A stretch of 64,000 bases of DNA from contig NC_092576.1 of the NCBI RefSeq assembly GCF_037975245.1, forward strand, positions 25,309,611-25,373,610. Reading direction: 5' to 3'. The position numbers and the translations under genes were made by a program. The stretch is from Apostichopus japonicus. Lineage: Eukaryota; Echinodermata; Holothuroidea; Aspidochirotida; Stichopodidae. This document shows, piece by piece, positions 1-13,018 of this stretch; positions within the stretch are counted from its first letter, which is position 1, and every line of letters starts with the position of its first letter. The notes beneath the pieces are model-generated. The model saw only the letters and a list, made by a program, of their open reading frames with translations, did not search any database and had not been told where the DNA came from.

Positions 1-3000
1 AACGTCTGGTCATATTTCGTAAGATTCGCTGATAAGATCCGCAATTGAACTGCCTACTTTGTCAAATATGTCGACATATCGGGTATTTCTTCATTTATTG
101 TTGCAATTAATCGTGTTTGCATATAGTTTTCAGTCATCGGATGCAATATTAATCCAATCCAAAAAATATAATGACATGGGTATGGCTCAGTCCCGCTGTA
201 ATAATGTAAGTCACAACTACACAAAAGCAGATACATAAGCTAAGGGAACACCACGGTTAAAAAAGTGCCTGATTGATTCCATATTCCATGTACGAGTTTC
301 AAAAGTTAAAAACGTCTCAGTACAATATCTCTAAAGAGAACTAAGTCACACGGGGCTTTTTGTACAGTGTACTCTTTTGTAAAAAAAAGGTAAATCATAA
401 CTATATTATAATATATAAATACTTATAATGGTATCTCACCATTAAAAAGGCTCCCTTCTCCGCCGCAACCGCCACCCAAAATGGGCATAATATACGTTAT
501 TTGCTACTGTCACGGTTATTGTCATATAAAATCGGTTATATATTCGGACAGTTAATCGTGTACTGAAAAACAGGAGGCCACACAGTACCCTCACGGTTGT
601 GATCGTGAAACACGTCTTTGTAGGGCGTTAGAAAGGATTGTAGATGTGGTGCTAGTTGTGTGATATCATATCCTCCTGCAACACTGTATATATATGAATA
701 TTTCCAATAGTTCAAACGATTGACTTTTCAGTTATTTTCACTTTCAAAGTCTTCTCATTCAGGTATGTAAATGTGTCTAATGTTACATTTCGTGACATCT
801 GCGAACCGTTGGGAGAATCGTAATCTTAAAAAAAAGGATATACGTTTCTTTCTTTTTGATCTGAAACGCTTATAAGTGGGATGAAGATCTGGAGATGATT
901 TGTTTAAATCCACAGATGAGACTAATCTTCAGTCACTTTAGATTTAATCATTAAGGATATAGTCTGTACTTAAACCTCTTTCACTCACATTTGTTTCGCA
1001 AGCTTGTCACAAACACTATGGGAAATCAGTTTGTACGTTAATAAATAAATACGTAAAGTCATACACAGCAACATGTTCACACTGTATTTATAAAATATGC
1101 ATTTTTCTTTCAGTCCTTTTTCTACAGACAATATGTTTGGACGATGCAAATGCATGTTGTGTCAACACTTTTTTCTCTTCTTAACGGTGGCAAAGGGCTT
1201 AACGGAATGTAAACTAGAGAAAATACATTCTTGTGTATTTTATTGGAGAAACACTTTCAACGATTTTATTTCGTTGATGTTGTCGTTGAAATCCGTTTTG
1301 ACGAAAAATTGTACAATTGTTTCCTGCTTAAAACTGCACGCTCAGCTAATGATTGCGATTTTACAGCAATATTATAGTGATATATATATATATATCAAAA
1401 GTAATGATATACTGGTATTATATAATCATTTTGACACTACGAGTTATGCCAACAAAGGGAAATATTGATAATCAATCAGTTACGTCCATAATTCATAAAT
1501 CCCGTTTTAAATTGATCGGTCGTCGAATAATCGAAACCGACATTTGGTCTTTAACTGTAAATGAAGTCGCAAAAGAAAACGGGTATAAAACGAAACGACT
1601 TGATAGGCCTCTGGGTGTTCACAAACCGCCCAACCCTTGCCTGGCCGAAAGAGTTATCACAAAAAAGAGGGATCGGGCATACTATTGTATTTTTCCTTGC
1701 CTTTTCTTATGGTTTTGTCTTTTTGTCAATATGATTACAATTTTCTCTCTTCTTCTTTTATATATATTCTTTTTCTTATACTTTATTTTAGCATTTTTTC
1801 CCATTCGTTATACTTTCTTCCTTGTTTTATTTTGTATTTTTTTCATTTTCTCTATAAGTCTTGTCTATTGTGCTTTTCAATTAATTGATGATTGCCGTTC
1901 ATAGCAACATGTTTAAAAATGTGGAGCGTTGAACCTTTCAAATTAAACAAAGACCATTTTCTCAGTGTGGTAATCACTGCTTTGATCGCACTTTTGTCCT
2001 CCTCTCACAACCTCTGCCGCTCACAGTGGTGGTAAACTCGGAATAAGGGGGTTTGATTGGGCTAATGGCGCATGCAACTTTTTGGAGAACTCGAATAAAT
2101 AATTACAGTTGTGTATATATTTTAATACTCAAATACTGAATTGTATCCCAACATTCGTCATATTTCGTAAATTTCCTAGATGTAAAGAAATATTACGACA
2201 TCATTTATTCAAATTTTGCCTGTATGAATTCAATCGTTGGTTTTCATACTTTTTGTGAAAGTTTTGACTGCGATATTTCCACACTTCGAATAAAGACAAT
2301 ATAGATAGGCTTATTTTTGGACCTGCACGTTGACATTTCATCTCACATTGTGCCATTTAGATCGGATTCCCTTCCAGGATTCGTCTTAACATACGCTTTA
2401 AGCTTGTACCATTCGTTCGGTTATCAATACTATTGTAGCGTAATTTTATTTTCAAAGTTGTAAAGAAGTTCATTGTAGGTGTGCTGCAAGGTAATTACAA
2501 TCATCGTAACTTAGTGACATCGATTCATTAGTAGTTTACTTGCTGTAAAGGTTAATATTGCATTGTAGGGTTAGTTTCTTGAACATCTAACAAGATGTTG
2601 TCACCGTGTGGTACATTCAAGCAATTTCATCGATTGCGCTAATCATAAGAAAGTTGGAAGGAGACGTTTTCTACAGGAGATGGATTTATTGCAACTTTCC
2701 AACCGTCAAGATAACATGATAGTTATTGGGAAGCAATTATTCAATTGGCTCAGTGAGTAGAGCTTTACACTTTACACCAGGCTTCCCATATGCGTACGTG
2801 AATCCTTGCCTTTTAGTCAGAGGGTCGAAATACTCTTAACGACCGGCATGTTTGCAGCCATCATCCACTGAATACGTGGCCTGGTGAGGAGCTATTCTCC
2901 TACATTGTAACGAAGGATACGTTTAAGATACACAATCGTATGATCTATTTCTCATGAATTGATTATTTCCTCTTGTTGGTATGTTTGTTGCAGCTCATTT

Positions 3001-5160
3001 GACACATTTTATCAAACAATAATTTAACTGTCCTGGAGATATACATGGGCTCCATGAAACTTCAAAAAATATTTTATTTCACCAAAAAAGGTATTGAAGA
3101 TGTTAACAATACAACAGCAAATATTTCCACGCTAATTAAGCAACGAAAAAAGTCGAGAAATATTATCGTTCGATCTAGTATGTTTCAAGTGTAAAGACAT
3201 CTGTATTATTATAGTTGATACATAAGATAATACAGGTAAGTTTCGGATTCTTCATACCTTCTGTTACAAGAGTTCAATTAGCACAGCAAAACTCTTTGTC
3301 GATTGTTTTATAATTACTTCTTAAGTCTACACTCAAATTGTTTGTCAGTAAATAATCCTTGGTAGAGACATACCTATCACTGAGTTTTGTTTGCCATTTT
3401 ATTACTTTTACCAAGTGGCGGGGTGACAGCAAGCACGTAAATGGGCTCTAACGTTCTTTGCCGGAACGCTTTTGATAGTTTAACCCATTGCCAGCTATAC
3501 TTTACAATGACGAATCAAAAACAAAATGTATAACTTAAGAGTTTGATGCTTACGGACAAAGCTTATTTCATGTCATATAATCATGTATAGTTCAGACGTT
3601 AACAACTGGATATTTTCCTTTCAAGTACTCTAGACCTCAGAATCAATATTTATGTTTAAAATGGCTAACACTATTCATTATAATAAACTACATTTTGTTT
3701 CCATTTAATTGCAGTTGTATGGATTTGTCGAAGCATTGCCTCTGAAAGATATATTAAATTAAAAAAAAATACTGTGTCGTATTTTTTTCTCGAAACGGTA
3801 TCAATAAACTAGATGAAATAGAATGTTCCTAAACTAACAAAAGTAGAAGACAAGAAAAAACTATTATGGATAGTCAGTCCTGTAGCCAGATCAATCTCAA
3901 TCTCATATGCCTACAAGAATGTGCCAGTATTATAAATGGCTTGATAAACATGTTGCAAACTTAAAACGGAACGAAAAGTACAGATTCAGATGCTTCATTA
4001 TAATACAATTTTGATTTTTTTTCTACCTTGCTTGACAATTTTCAACCTATCCAATAAATAAAGTCAGTAGTAAAAAATATACAAAATAAGTTTCAATCAA
4101 TCTGTTCTTCCTGAAAAATATAATAAGCAAAACGAAGCGTTACTTTAAATATTTCAAAGCAGTAACATCGTTACCAACGATCTGAGTGGGTACAATGTGA
4201 TTCATCCCGTTCCGATTCTGCAGTTGTAGTTGTAAGGAGAATGCATTACACATCCATCGCTCTTTGTAATGACATAAATATAATTCTATACCATTAAAGG
4301 AAGTTTATGTGTTTGTACAGTACGATTCCAATTTATATACAAGGAAATTCATGAGAGACGGAACAGCAAGACAACACCTAGTTGTGGAGAACACTAATTA
4401 TATTTGAAATTTGAACATCCCTTACATGTTATTCCCCATAGAGAGCATCCTCTTTTAAAATATGGAATTTTTTAAAATAATTTTGCATCTAATCCTCATT
4501 ACCGAAACCATTTTTATTCTGCTTGGAGGCAGATCCCCGCAGTAGACTCAAAATGTTTGCACACCCCATTCCAAAGTTCCAATTCATAAACTTTTAATAC
4601 AAGCTTTAATTCAACTAAAATGACAAGACAAGCTCTCGGGTGGAGGGCTGAAGATGTGCGGATGCACAAAATATCCATGCCACAGCAAGTTAAAGACTTT
4701 GATAGCCTACCTATTCCCCCTTTTTCTTTACCGTAGTTTGAAGTAGTACATATTTACATATATCTCTAAAATCAAGAATGACAGGGCAATGGATAATCTG
4801 GTCTAAGGCTAACTTTTGCAAAGGATTTTCCAGTTTGGAAATTAAGATTATACACAAAGTAGTACGTTCAAACAACAACAACAACAACATCAACTGGAGA
4901 TATCTGGTTAGCCTACATTATTTATTTCACTTAAGACCCATAACTTAGTTTGGACAATATTTGGACGTGTTATCATGGAGAATTTTAAGACGTAAATTAA
5001 TATGACTAGAATGAACACAAATCATCGTAACGATGGCAGGGCAGTTGTATTTTCTGTTAATCGTCGTGACTGCAAATAATGGAAGCAATATGTATATATG
5101 CACAATCACATATTGGCATTTATTGCAATTTTATTCCATTTAATTTAGACCTTTGTCACA
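1..5160. other. AT-rich intergenic or intronic DNA, no supported gene
   Basis: Only short open frames occur here. They are low-complexity and hydrophobic (the frames at 1097-1904 are rich in F, L, I and Y because the DNA is T-rich) and resemble no family I know. A short (TA)n run lies at about 1379-1395. At about 2745-2940 a stretch starts with a weak tRNA A-box-like sequence (GGCTCAGTGAGTAGAGC) and could be an old SINE, but I found no second copy and no good B box. A weak minus-strand exon-like piece (about 27 nt before GTGAGT) sits near 990-1017. I see nothing else in this region. Confidence 0.6.
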
Positions 5161-5169
5161 ATTACATTT

Positions 5170-6260
5170 TTGTATTACTCACAACTTATTTTCCGATTAC
5201 TCTGCATTCCATTCCAGTAATTTCAACATATATTAAAAATATAATTTAATACTTGACTAAGGATTATATCACAGATACCCGACATGAAAATTTTGACTGC
5301 GTCTGCTGACGAATAATAAAGTATTTTTATATGATGTGTAAAACAACGAAAACTAAGAGGAAATGTCCATCAGATTGGAATATAAATTAAGTATAATAAT
5401 TAACTTAGACTTTCTTACTAATTTAAAATTAGTAACATACACACAACTTATTCCGCTGTATTTTATGTAATCTCAATGTCGTAAATAGAAATTAGAATGA
5501 AATCAATAACCGAAGGATAGCCATTTTATATTATCAGATAGTATACAGAATCACATACATGGTCAGAAGAAATGTACATTTTCTTTGTTCCTGAAGGTAT
5601 ATACAGTTCACATAATATTGTTTCTTCGTTTTTATAGAACTATTCAAACCAGTTGTCAATCTACCAACACTCAACATGTCTGTCTTAAGCTAAATATGGA
5701 AAATTCTATTCAACTTAACTTATTATTTAAATTTTATTACATATTTTCCACCCTCACATTTTCTCATCTCAAGTTTAGCGCTACCCACAGCATAGTTTTC
5801 TCATGTAGTACATTTGCTATATAAGTTATTACTTGTCTAATTTAAAATAGAAAGAAAACAAATACAACGAAGTATTAATTAATACTTGACTCAGCATTGT
5901 TTTTATAGCGTCCTTACAAAGAATTTTTCACGTCTCTGATGACGAGTTATAAAAGTACTTTTGACATGAAAAAAAGGAAAACAAGTCGATTAAGCAGCCA
6001 TTAAGTAGATGTTGAAGAAATGGTTATTTATTGTGAATTCACTGCATGAAGTATTACGTGTCTCATGAAGGAAATTATGTACAAACAGACAACTTATTAC
6101 TTATCTTATCACCAAATATTTTCCAAATAACCTAACAAAAGTCAGTCATAATTAATACTTGACAAAGAGTTATATTTACATATATCTTAGTACATGAACA
6201 TTGTCACGTCTGCTGACAAGAAATATAGTACTTTTAAGATGATTTTCAGAAAAACGGAAA
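5170..6260. repeat. Decayed long-unit tandem repeat
   Basis: Recurring blocks appear in the same order. 'TTAATACTTGAC' occurs near 5245, 5877 and 6153. Each time it is followed by a diverged block reading roughly 'ATTNTGACTGCGTCTGCTGACGA', then 'AAAGTACTTTTA', then a purine-rich 'AAACGGAAACTAAG' type segment (best at 5285-5357, 5925-5985 and 6195-6265). 'ACAACTTATT' recurs upstream of the blocks at 5181, 5447 and 6092. Spacing between copies is irregular (about 630 and 275 bp), so this is an old array with indels or a dispersed family inserted several times. No coding capacity is evident. Confidence 0.5.
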
Positions 6261-6499
6261 CTAAGGCAACTTGCAAAATTAAGACTATACGGTTTAACTG
6301 TCATGAACGATATGAGGATACAATTTATTGTTAACTGGATTCTGAATAGTACTAATTTGTTTGCCGTACTCTTATTTCTTTGAAAGATTGTACTGACTTG
6401 TTCTATTCATAAAGTAAGCCATTAACTTGACTCTGTGAAATTATCCCACGTCAATAAAGTCCAATAAAATTAAGTTAATTTACCTGGAGTATCCAAGTT

Positions 6500-7500
6500 G
6501 AAACTGGATGAGGCTATATATGCTATCAACGTATTCTTATCAACATAATATGGACATTGTATCGACATTTCTGACGTGATATCATTATTTTTTGATGCAA
6601 CAGGAAACAGATTTCGAAAAAAATGCTCTGGTTTGACGTAAAAATGATAAGATGAATTTGTTATGTAAACCTTCCTAGCACCTACTCCAAAACTTTTAGA
6701 AAACTATTGCATGGAAAAATGCTGCTATAGTGTTAGATATAAACACACATCACATATTTTCGGGTTTCTCTCCATCTAAAATAATGAGCTAAGTTATAAG
6801 CTACATCGTCAACCAGTCATCGACCAATCATGAATATTCATTGACACATCACCGTGTTGGTCATTCCTTTATATAATCAGAAGTTGACATTTACTGGCTA
6901 AACAGAATTCTTCAGATATTTACATGTCGACCCTACGACTACCCCGTTACCTTCTCACTTTTAAACCTATTTATTTTTAGTGCATATTAGTATATCATTA
7001 ACTTCATGACTTAACAAACATAAAACAAATACCATGTTAGGAAAGAATGATACAATTACCGCTCCCTTCTTCTTTTAGTAATATGTCTTTGAGCCTATAC
7101 TGTGGTTAGCCGCCAGGACGATTTATATGACATTTATAATATATTATTTTAATTTACAGGGGTATAAAAAAAAATTAAATTTAAACTTCTTATTCCTCCT
7201 GCACACTTATAAAACAAGATATATTGCTTGCTCATGATGACAATTTATTTCAATTTAACAAGTTATTTCGAAATACATTTTTTTAATAACTAACCAAACA
7301 AGAACAGGAATTATTTATTTGTGTACAAGATGGCAATATATTGAATATATTAAAATAACAAACATTAATATAAGCGAACATTGAGTTGAAAAGAAGGAAA
7401 ATAACAGAATAGGAAAAAACTCCGACAGCAATATTCAGTTTCAGTACTAGCGTGATTATTGTAGGAGCTCACAGTAAAGAGACTGACAATAATGATATAC
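6500..7500. other. AT-rich DNA, nothing recognised
   Basis: No open frame, RNA gene or clear repeat was recognised. The sequence is uniformly AT-rich with short homopolymer runs. It ends where the base composition changes at about 7520. Confidence 0.5.
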
Positions 7501-7519
7501 ATCAAATTGCATAGTTTGA

Positions 7520-7750
7520 CTATTTACAAGAAGACAACCTTTGCGTACGGGACCATCTCAATTTGAGGGTAAGGGTAGGCGTTTTTGCCCGAACTTTGAA
7601 AACGCTACTAAACGAGTCACATGCAACATGTTGATGCCGGTTGCCGGTGTGATTTTGTTGCAGTTGCCATTTGTAGGAAATGGCGTACCTGGAATAGTTG
7701 ACACCTTGGAGCTGATCCATCCTTTGTGACACCGTGTAGGGGATGCCATC
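7520..7750 (-). CDS. Candidate 3'-terminal coding exon, unknown product
   Basis: On the minus strand a pyrimidine-rich acceptor (CTCCTCCATCAG, ending at 7751) is followed by 231 nt that stay open in phase 0 and finish with a stop at 7520-7522. The exon encodes 76 residues beginning DGIPYTVSQRMDQLQGVNYS and ending in a basic, serine-rich tail. GC content is visibly higher than in the surrounding DNA, which supports coding or a different origin. All three minus-strand frames are fairly open, so the frame is not certain. I do not recognise the protein family. An internal AG|GTACGC could also be a donor, which would shorten the exon. Upstream partner exons may be those at 8.1-8.3 kb or further out, but phases do not settle this. 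Confidence 0.3.
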   Translation of the reverse strand, partial: DGIPYTVSQRMDQLQGVNYSRYAISYKWQLQQNHTGNRHQHVACDSFSSVFKVRAKTPTLTLKLRWSRTQRLSSCK

Positions 7751-8105
7751 CTGATGGAGGAGTTTACTTATTGTTTAAGTAAGTTGGCAATCGTCTTTGT
7801 CTCGCTATAGATAATCAGGAAAGATCTGAGCAAGAATCGAACACAATTCTGGCAAAAATCGAAGAACATTCGGCCAAGCGACAGCATATTAATTTTCTGT
7901 CTCGAGTCTGCCCGAAGTATTTAACAACTCCTGCCTCGTACGTCTATTGTAGTGGCGTTACTATTTTCATCGCCTTGAGTGGTTTTATTTTCCCTTCGAT
8001 GCTACCCTAGCCCGTTGCCAGTCTGTATCCCTGCAGAGAAATTCAATTTATTTAGAAATATGTAATCTTCCATAATTTAGGTTCATACAGTGACGTCTTC
8101 TTTCA

Positions 8106-8308
8106 CTATGCTTCTCTTGCTTTAAATCTGATAGTTGAAATTCGTTGTTTTATATTTCTTTGTGTCGGTCCTGGAATGAACAACTGATATATGGTAAAGT
8201 GAGATATTAATATGATTTGGCATAGTTCAGGTAAGACCATATATAGGACACATCGTGACAGAATTATATAATAATTACTTACCGGAAATCGCTCCGGAAT
8301 TTCTGCAC
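8106..8308 (-). CDS. Two candidate small exons (26 nt, and a terminal exon)
   Basis: A 26-nt exon at 8308-8283 is bounded by an AG acceptor (CTTACACAG) and a strong GTAAGT donor. After a short intron a second acceptor (CATTCCAG) opens an exon at 8170. All three frames read across the junction for at least 13 codons before a stop; the longest ends at TAG 8106-8108. The splice sites are good but the peptide is too short to classify, and the frame cannot be fixed. These may be the 3' end of a minus-strand gene or chance splice signals. Confidence 0.25.
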
Positions 8309-8847
8309 CTGTGTAAGGTATAAGGTATATAAACATTATCGATACTCATGAACGATGTGTATATATTAAATAATAAAATATGTCTATTAAAATCAATAGA
8401 TCCAGACCGAAATAGAAAACATTACATATCCGATATAAAATAACACAGACCATATACTTTAAGTTTAACATTAAAGTATAAAAGGCTTCGAACAAAATAT
8501 TGAAAATGTATTCGATTTTAATGATACCTTTATGTATTAAAATTTAAGAAAAATGCAATACATCATAATGGTGACAATTTCGCGTTAGAAGACGTCTAGT
8601 TTTCAGTGGTTTGTGGAACTGACAAAGTCGTGTGCTTTAGAGTGTGGATTTATTGAGTTGTAGGCGGTGTAGAGGGGGTGTGAATTGGTGTGAATCTGGG
8701 CTTTAGGAGGGGCTGAGGACTGAGCCCTTTGGCCAAACATTAGGTTAAACAATATATGAAAGATTGGAAAAACACAAGTATGCAATAGTCAATATTTGAT
8801 TTCCAATATCACTACATGTATAATATCATATCCTATCTAAGGAATAT

Positions 8848-8935
8848 AATAATAATAAGAAGAAATTACATTTATATAGCGCTTAATACAGCGTTTAATA
8901 GCGCTTTACAAATTAGGAAAAGACAAAGGAAACCA
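8848..8935. repeat. Dispersed repeat of the 'ATTTATATAGCGC' type
   Basis: An (AAT)n-like run is followed by ACATTTATATAGCGCTTAAT and then AGCGCTTTACAAA. This arrangement is typical of a very widespread interspersed repeat of marine invertebrate genomes, here internally duplicated (AGCGCTTAATA, AGCGTTTAATA, AGCGCTTTACA). The limits are approximate and no TSD was identified. Confidence 0.4.
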
Positions 8936-9639
8936 AAGGGGAAAAAAAGTTTTTTTTCAAGTTGACTCTTGAAAATACAAAGAGAGAGCAGGAGCGTTCT
9001 GAATTATATGAAGGGGAGCTATGAGGTATATGAACAATACATAGTTATTTAATTGCCTGACAATTTCTTTCTAGTTTAAATTTTAGGTTTTAACATCTAG
9101 AAAACCCGTGAAGTGTATCTTTAATTTAGAAATGTAAGAGTATGTTCATCCTGTCACGCAGTCTTCTACTGTTGATGCATAAAATGTATATTTAAGGGGG
9201 GGGGGGGGGTGGCAAGTTTTAAAATGTAACGAAACGGTCAAATTTAGTGCATGTTCATATGCTCATAATTTTTACTACGTTAAACTTGATGAATGGCAAA
9301 AAAGTAACAAATATAGCGTACAACACAGCTTGTAACAGCTCCACAGTGTATGGTACAAGCCAGCCCTGTTCAGCGAGTAACGCGGCGGGATCGATCAGGC
9401 TGGTGTCACTTGCGGGTTTTTTTTTGCGCATGCATCATTCGGAATCATTCAGGCTTTGTCTAGTTATAGTGGTCGCAACTGTAGAATCGTTAAGGTGTAT
9501 AACCTGATCGTCGATTGTTAGTAATACAATCTATAACATTTCAATGTTAAACCAAAATAAGAGAATGTTTAAAAGTACGCCAGGCCCTCTTACTTTTACA
9601 CAATTTAATGTTGTTATGATTGTTCTTATTATTGTAATG

Positions 9640-9905
9640 TTGTCAGCAGTAGTAGCAGTTGTCATTTTTAGTAGTAGAAGTAGTGGTAGTTAGTAGAAGT
9701 AAGTAGTAGTGATTAGCAGGTAGTAGAACTACTAGTAGTAGTTAGTAGTAGCAATATCATTATTAATCGTAGCAGTATCAGTAGTAGCAGCAGTAGGAAT
9801 AGCAGTAGTGGTAGCAGTGGTAGTGATAATAGTAGTAGTAGCAGTAGTAGCAGTAATATCAGAAATAACAGTAATAACAATAAAAGCAGTAATAGCAGCA
9901 TTATA
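9640..9905. repeat. Imperfect AGT/AGC trinucleotide microsatellite
   Basis: About 265 bp are built from AGT, AGC, AAT and AAC triplets with frequent substitutions. The array produces a meaningless poly-leucine frame on the minus strand and is not treated as coding. Confidence 0.85.
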
Positions 9906-11379
9906 ATATGGTAAGTTAATGATACTTAAATAGCTACCTCAACAACATACTCTGTTTCTGTTATCTCCCGTCTAGTACCAGGGTACTGCAAATAGAAAGC
10001 AAATTAGATGACGATCAGGCCAATGAATAGACATATAATGGCGTCATTCGATAACCGATATTAAAAATATAAAGGAATTACTTGACAAAGATTCTTAAAG
10101 GGCAAAATCCTTTGAGATAAGATACAATATATATAATTTCTTTCATATTGTAAGCATATCATGCCATTAGATTAAGAGTGATGCGAGGAATTTGGTACGA
10201 AGACTAGCTGTCATTGATGGAAATTAAATGTCAGGACATCTTTTAAGGGAATGTAGAAGGCGCTAACTAACATTTAACATCCCAAGTGACGATTTTGGAT
10301 CAGTGTGAAAATTCAACCTATATTGTCTGTGGGTTCATATGCGTATGAGTACATTTGTTGTCTTTCTTCTTATTTTTCTTGAAACCATGTAAGTTAAGTA
10401 CTTTCCACACTTTAATGCAAACAGTAATAAAGCAATTAAGACATAATGCTTCCCCCCCCCCCAACCCTATTAACCGAGTTTTGTCTATGTCAGGTAAGTT
10501 ACTAATACTTGAGATAACAAACATGTATGTCTGTTGGTGTTGATGGTATAGGTTGTGGATGGGTATCCCTCTGACAGACTTAAAATATGTTAGGTCGAAT
10601 ATCAAAAAACAAATGTCACAATCAAACATAATTGACATTTCAGAAAATATTAAGAAGAGTGGTAGGATGGCGAAAGATAATTTCGGCATTGCACTCATAA
10701 TTAAGAAACAGAAAACACTATCATGTGGTATGGTATGGTGAAGAACGATTGTTCGATATCAAGGGTTGACAAATGTCCTAATATGTTAAAGTTGCATGCC
10801 CACAGTACTGTAAAAGAAGGAGCCGGCGTATGTAGGATTATCATTTGCTTAAACAACATAGAGTCAGACAGTCAGTCGAATAGGCTTGGGGGATTGTTTC
10901 CGTAAAACTTCCGTCACTGTAAATCAAAAATTTGCTAAAACACCGATATTTCCATTCTATATAATGACCCCACTTTTAAATTTCAATTAAATATTTTGAG
11001 ATTTAATTTCAATGAATGAGTACAATATAGAACTAATAATTATCAAGAATTTGAATATTTTGCCACGAAATGATCGGATTAAAAGAATTCGACTTTTTTT
11101 CAATAACATTGTTGACCTTCGTGGAGTAGGAAGCGTGGCTGCCGATAGCTTCTTGGTAATGTCATAATTTAGGTAAATGGATACAGCAAGCCATTTGGAA
11201 CAAACTGCGAATAATGTATAAGAGGATATAATCAAATATAAACCGTAATAAATCATGACATATACCGGTGTGCGTATATTCATAATCAATGATAATTTGT
11301 TCTTATATCGTAGTATTAAATCGTGGGAAAAAATCGAATAATTATGCGTTTTATTTTCTCGAGTATACATTCGGATCAA

Positions 11380-12090
11380 GTCAAATAGTTACACGGATAA
11401 ATTTAAAATACGCAGACTTTTTCGAATATATTCGCAAATTAGTTTGAATGTATACCCGTAATGAATCGTTCATAAACCCGGTTTCAATTGAATAAATATA
11501 CGCGTATTAATACGAACATGTGTAGGAATCACTCGGAATATTTATGCGGAATAACGTGAATATGGTCCCAGATTCATCATAATCAACAAAAGGGCAATTC
11601 ACCGAGTTGGATATCACATCGCCACTAAACAACATGTCAATCAATTGTTTCCATTTGTAAAGATGAATAGCTGAGCGTCACTAATCCTGGATCATTTGAT
11701 AACTATATGTTTGGGATAAGAAAACTTTCTTAACGCCTCAAGATTAAAAGTACGTTTACATTCGCATACTTAGTTTAATTCGACGACATATTCAATGTTT
11801 CTTCCGATAAAAAATCCTCTCAATTTCATTGCTTGATGTGATACGCCTGTATATTCGATTTAATACGTGAATATACTCGATTAAACACGCATATTGAATC
11901 CATCTGATGCGAGGGTAAACTCGGAATAATACGAAGATAAATTTGAATTAAGATATATTTTCGACTTAATCCGTCTCTATATTGCAATTGACAGGCCTAT
12001 ATATCCTTACTAATACGCCTATATATTCGATTTAATGTCATCTTATATATAAAAAACATATATACGCGTACATAGTCGATTTAGTATGCG
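11380..12090. repeat. Degenerate short-period repeat region (TATTCGATTTAATACGC type)
   Basis: Variants of a ~20-bp phrase recur many times: TATATTCGATTTAATACG (near 11851), ATATACTCGATTAAACACGCA (near 11871, split by mutations), CGACTTAATCCGTCTC (near 11963), TAATACGCCTATATATTCGA (near 12011) and TAGTCGATTTAGTATGCG (near 12074). Similar fragments extend back to about 11400. The phrase alternates TTCGA and a TAATACG block. It looks like a heavily decayed minisatellite or satellite monomer array, with no coding function evident. Confidence 0.45.
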
Positions 12091-12971
12091 GGCTTTTGTG
12101 CCACACGGCTTGCTATAACTGGAGGGATGTTCTTAAGATAGGGCAAGAAATACTTTTCTGGCACTAAATTTTTCTAACATATACGTAGCGGCTCTCATCA
12201 GCACTCAACACTCTCTTCACGCGATGAAACTTTGAGCTGCCGGACTTGTCCGGGTATTCGAGCGACAAAGGGGAGTTTCTTACAAAGTAATATGAACTTG
12301 GCAATCAGTAAAAATATAATATGTGGTTTGCTATATAATTACGTTTTTTGAAGTTATTCGGTACCAATTGCATTTCGTACTCCTGATTAATAAGATTAAT
12401 TAGATTAATTTGATTACTTAGAAATAGTGAAGTTGATGATGACAGGTCTTATTTACTTTTCGATTGCTTGTTAACCATAATCAGTAATATCATGGGAACA
12501 TGTCAAGGCGACGGAAAATTAAGAACATATTGGACTGATTAATATCGTAGTATCATCGAAGAGACCATCAAGTCGAGGCATGTATCCTAGAATTATCAAT
12601 ACCAGTCCTAAGTAAAGCTTAGAAGTTTTGTAGGGTCATCCACATAAAACTGGCTCAAAATAATACTATATATGTGCATTTCAATTCCCTAAGTGTTCAG
12701 AAAGATAACAAACAAACATAAAACGAAAACATCGGGTCTAGACAATTTTCGGATTATGCTAATGTTATTCAAACATTTCTCCCTCTCACTTTCATTTATG
12801 TTTATTGCTTTCATATTGAGTCATATATATAGGGATCAACATCCTGCAAGGAATATTTATATCACAAAAGTTGCTGTATATGAACACACGCTCGGTGAAC
12901 AGTGAAATATAACATTTTGTTTACGATAAGACTGTCGAAACGAGAGATAAAGCAGATTGTTGTATACTCAC

Positions 12972-13018
12972 CATCCAAAGACCGGATTGAAGGTTTAGTT
13001 TATACCCGATCCAGTCGA
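12972..13018 (-). CDS. Candidate small exon, copy of the 'LNLQSGxW' exon
   Basis: Forty-seven nucleotides lie between a pyrimidine-rich acceptor (GTCCTCTTCAATCTAG) and a strong GTGAGT donor on the minus strand. One open frame reads DWIGYKLNLQSGLWM and leaves phase 0 at the donor. The second half is nearly identical to the candidate exon at 29991-29952 (YGYRLNLQSGVWE, also ending phase 0), and a weaker relative lies at 39491-39538. Conserved sequence plus splice sites at two places supports a real duplicated exon, though the protein family is unknown. Confidence 0.4.

Noticed and set aside
1097-1904. Plus-strand frames of 123 and 183 codons
   Set aside because: They are T-rich, hydrophobic and low-complexity, lack splice or domain support, and overlap each other in different frames.
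9713-9901. Poly-leucine open frame on the minus strand
   Set aside because: It is a by-product of the AGT/AGC trinucleotide array.
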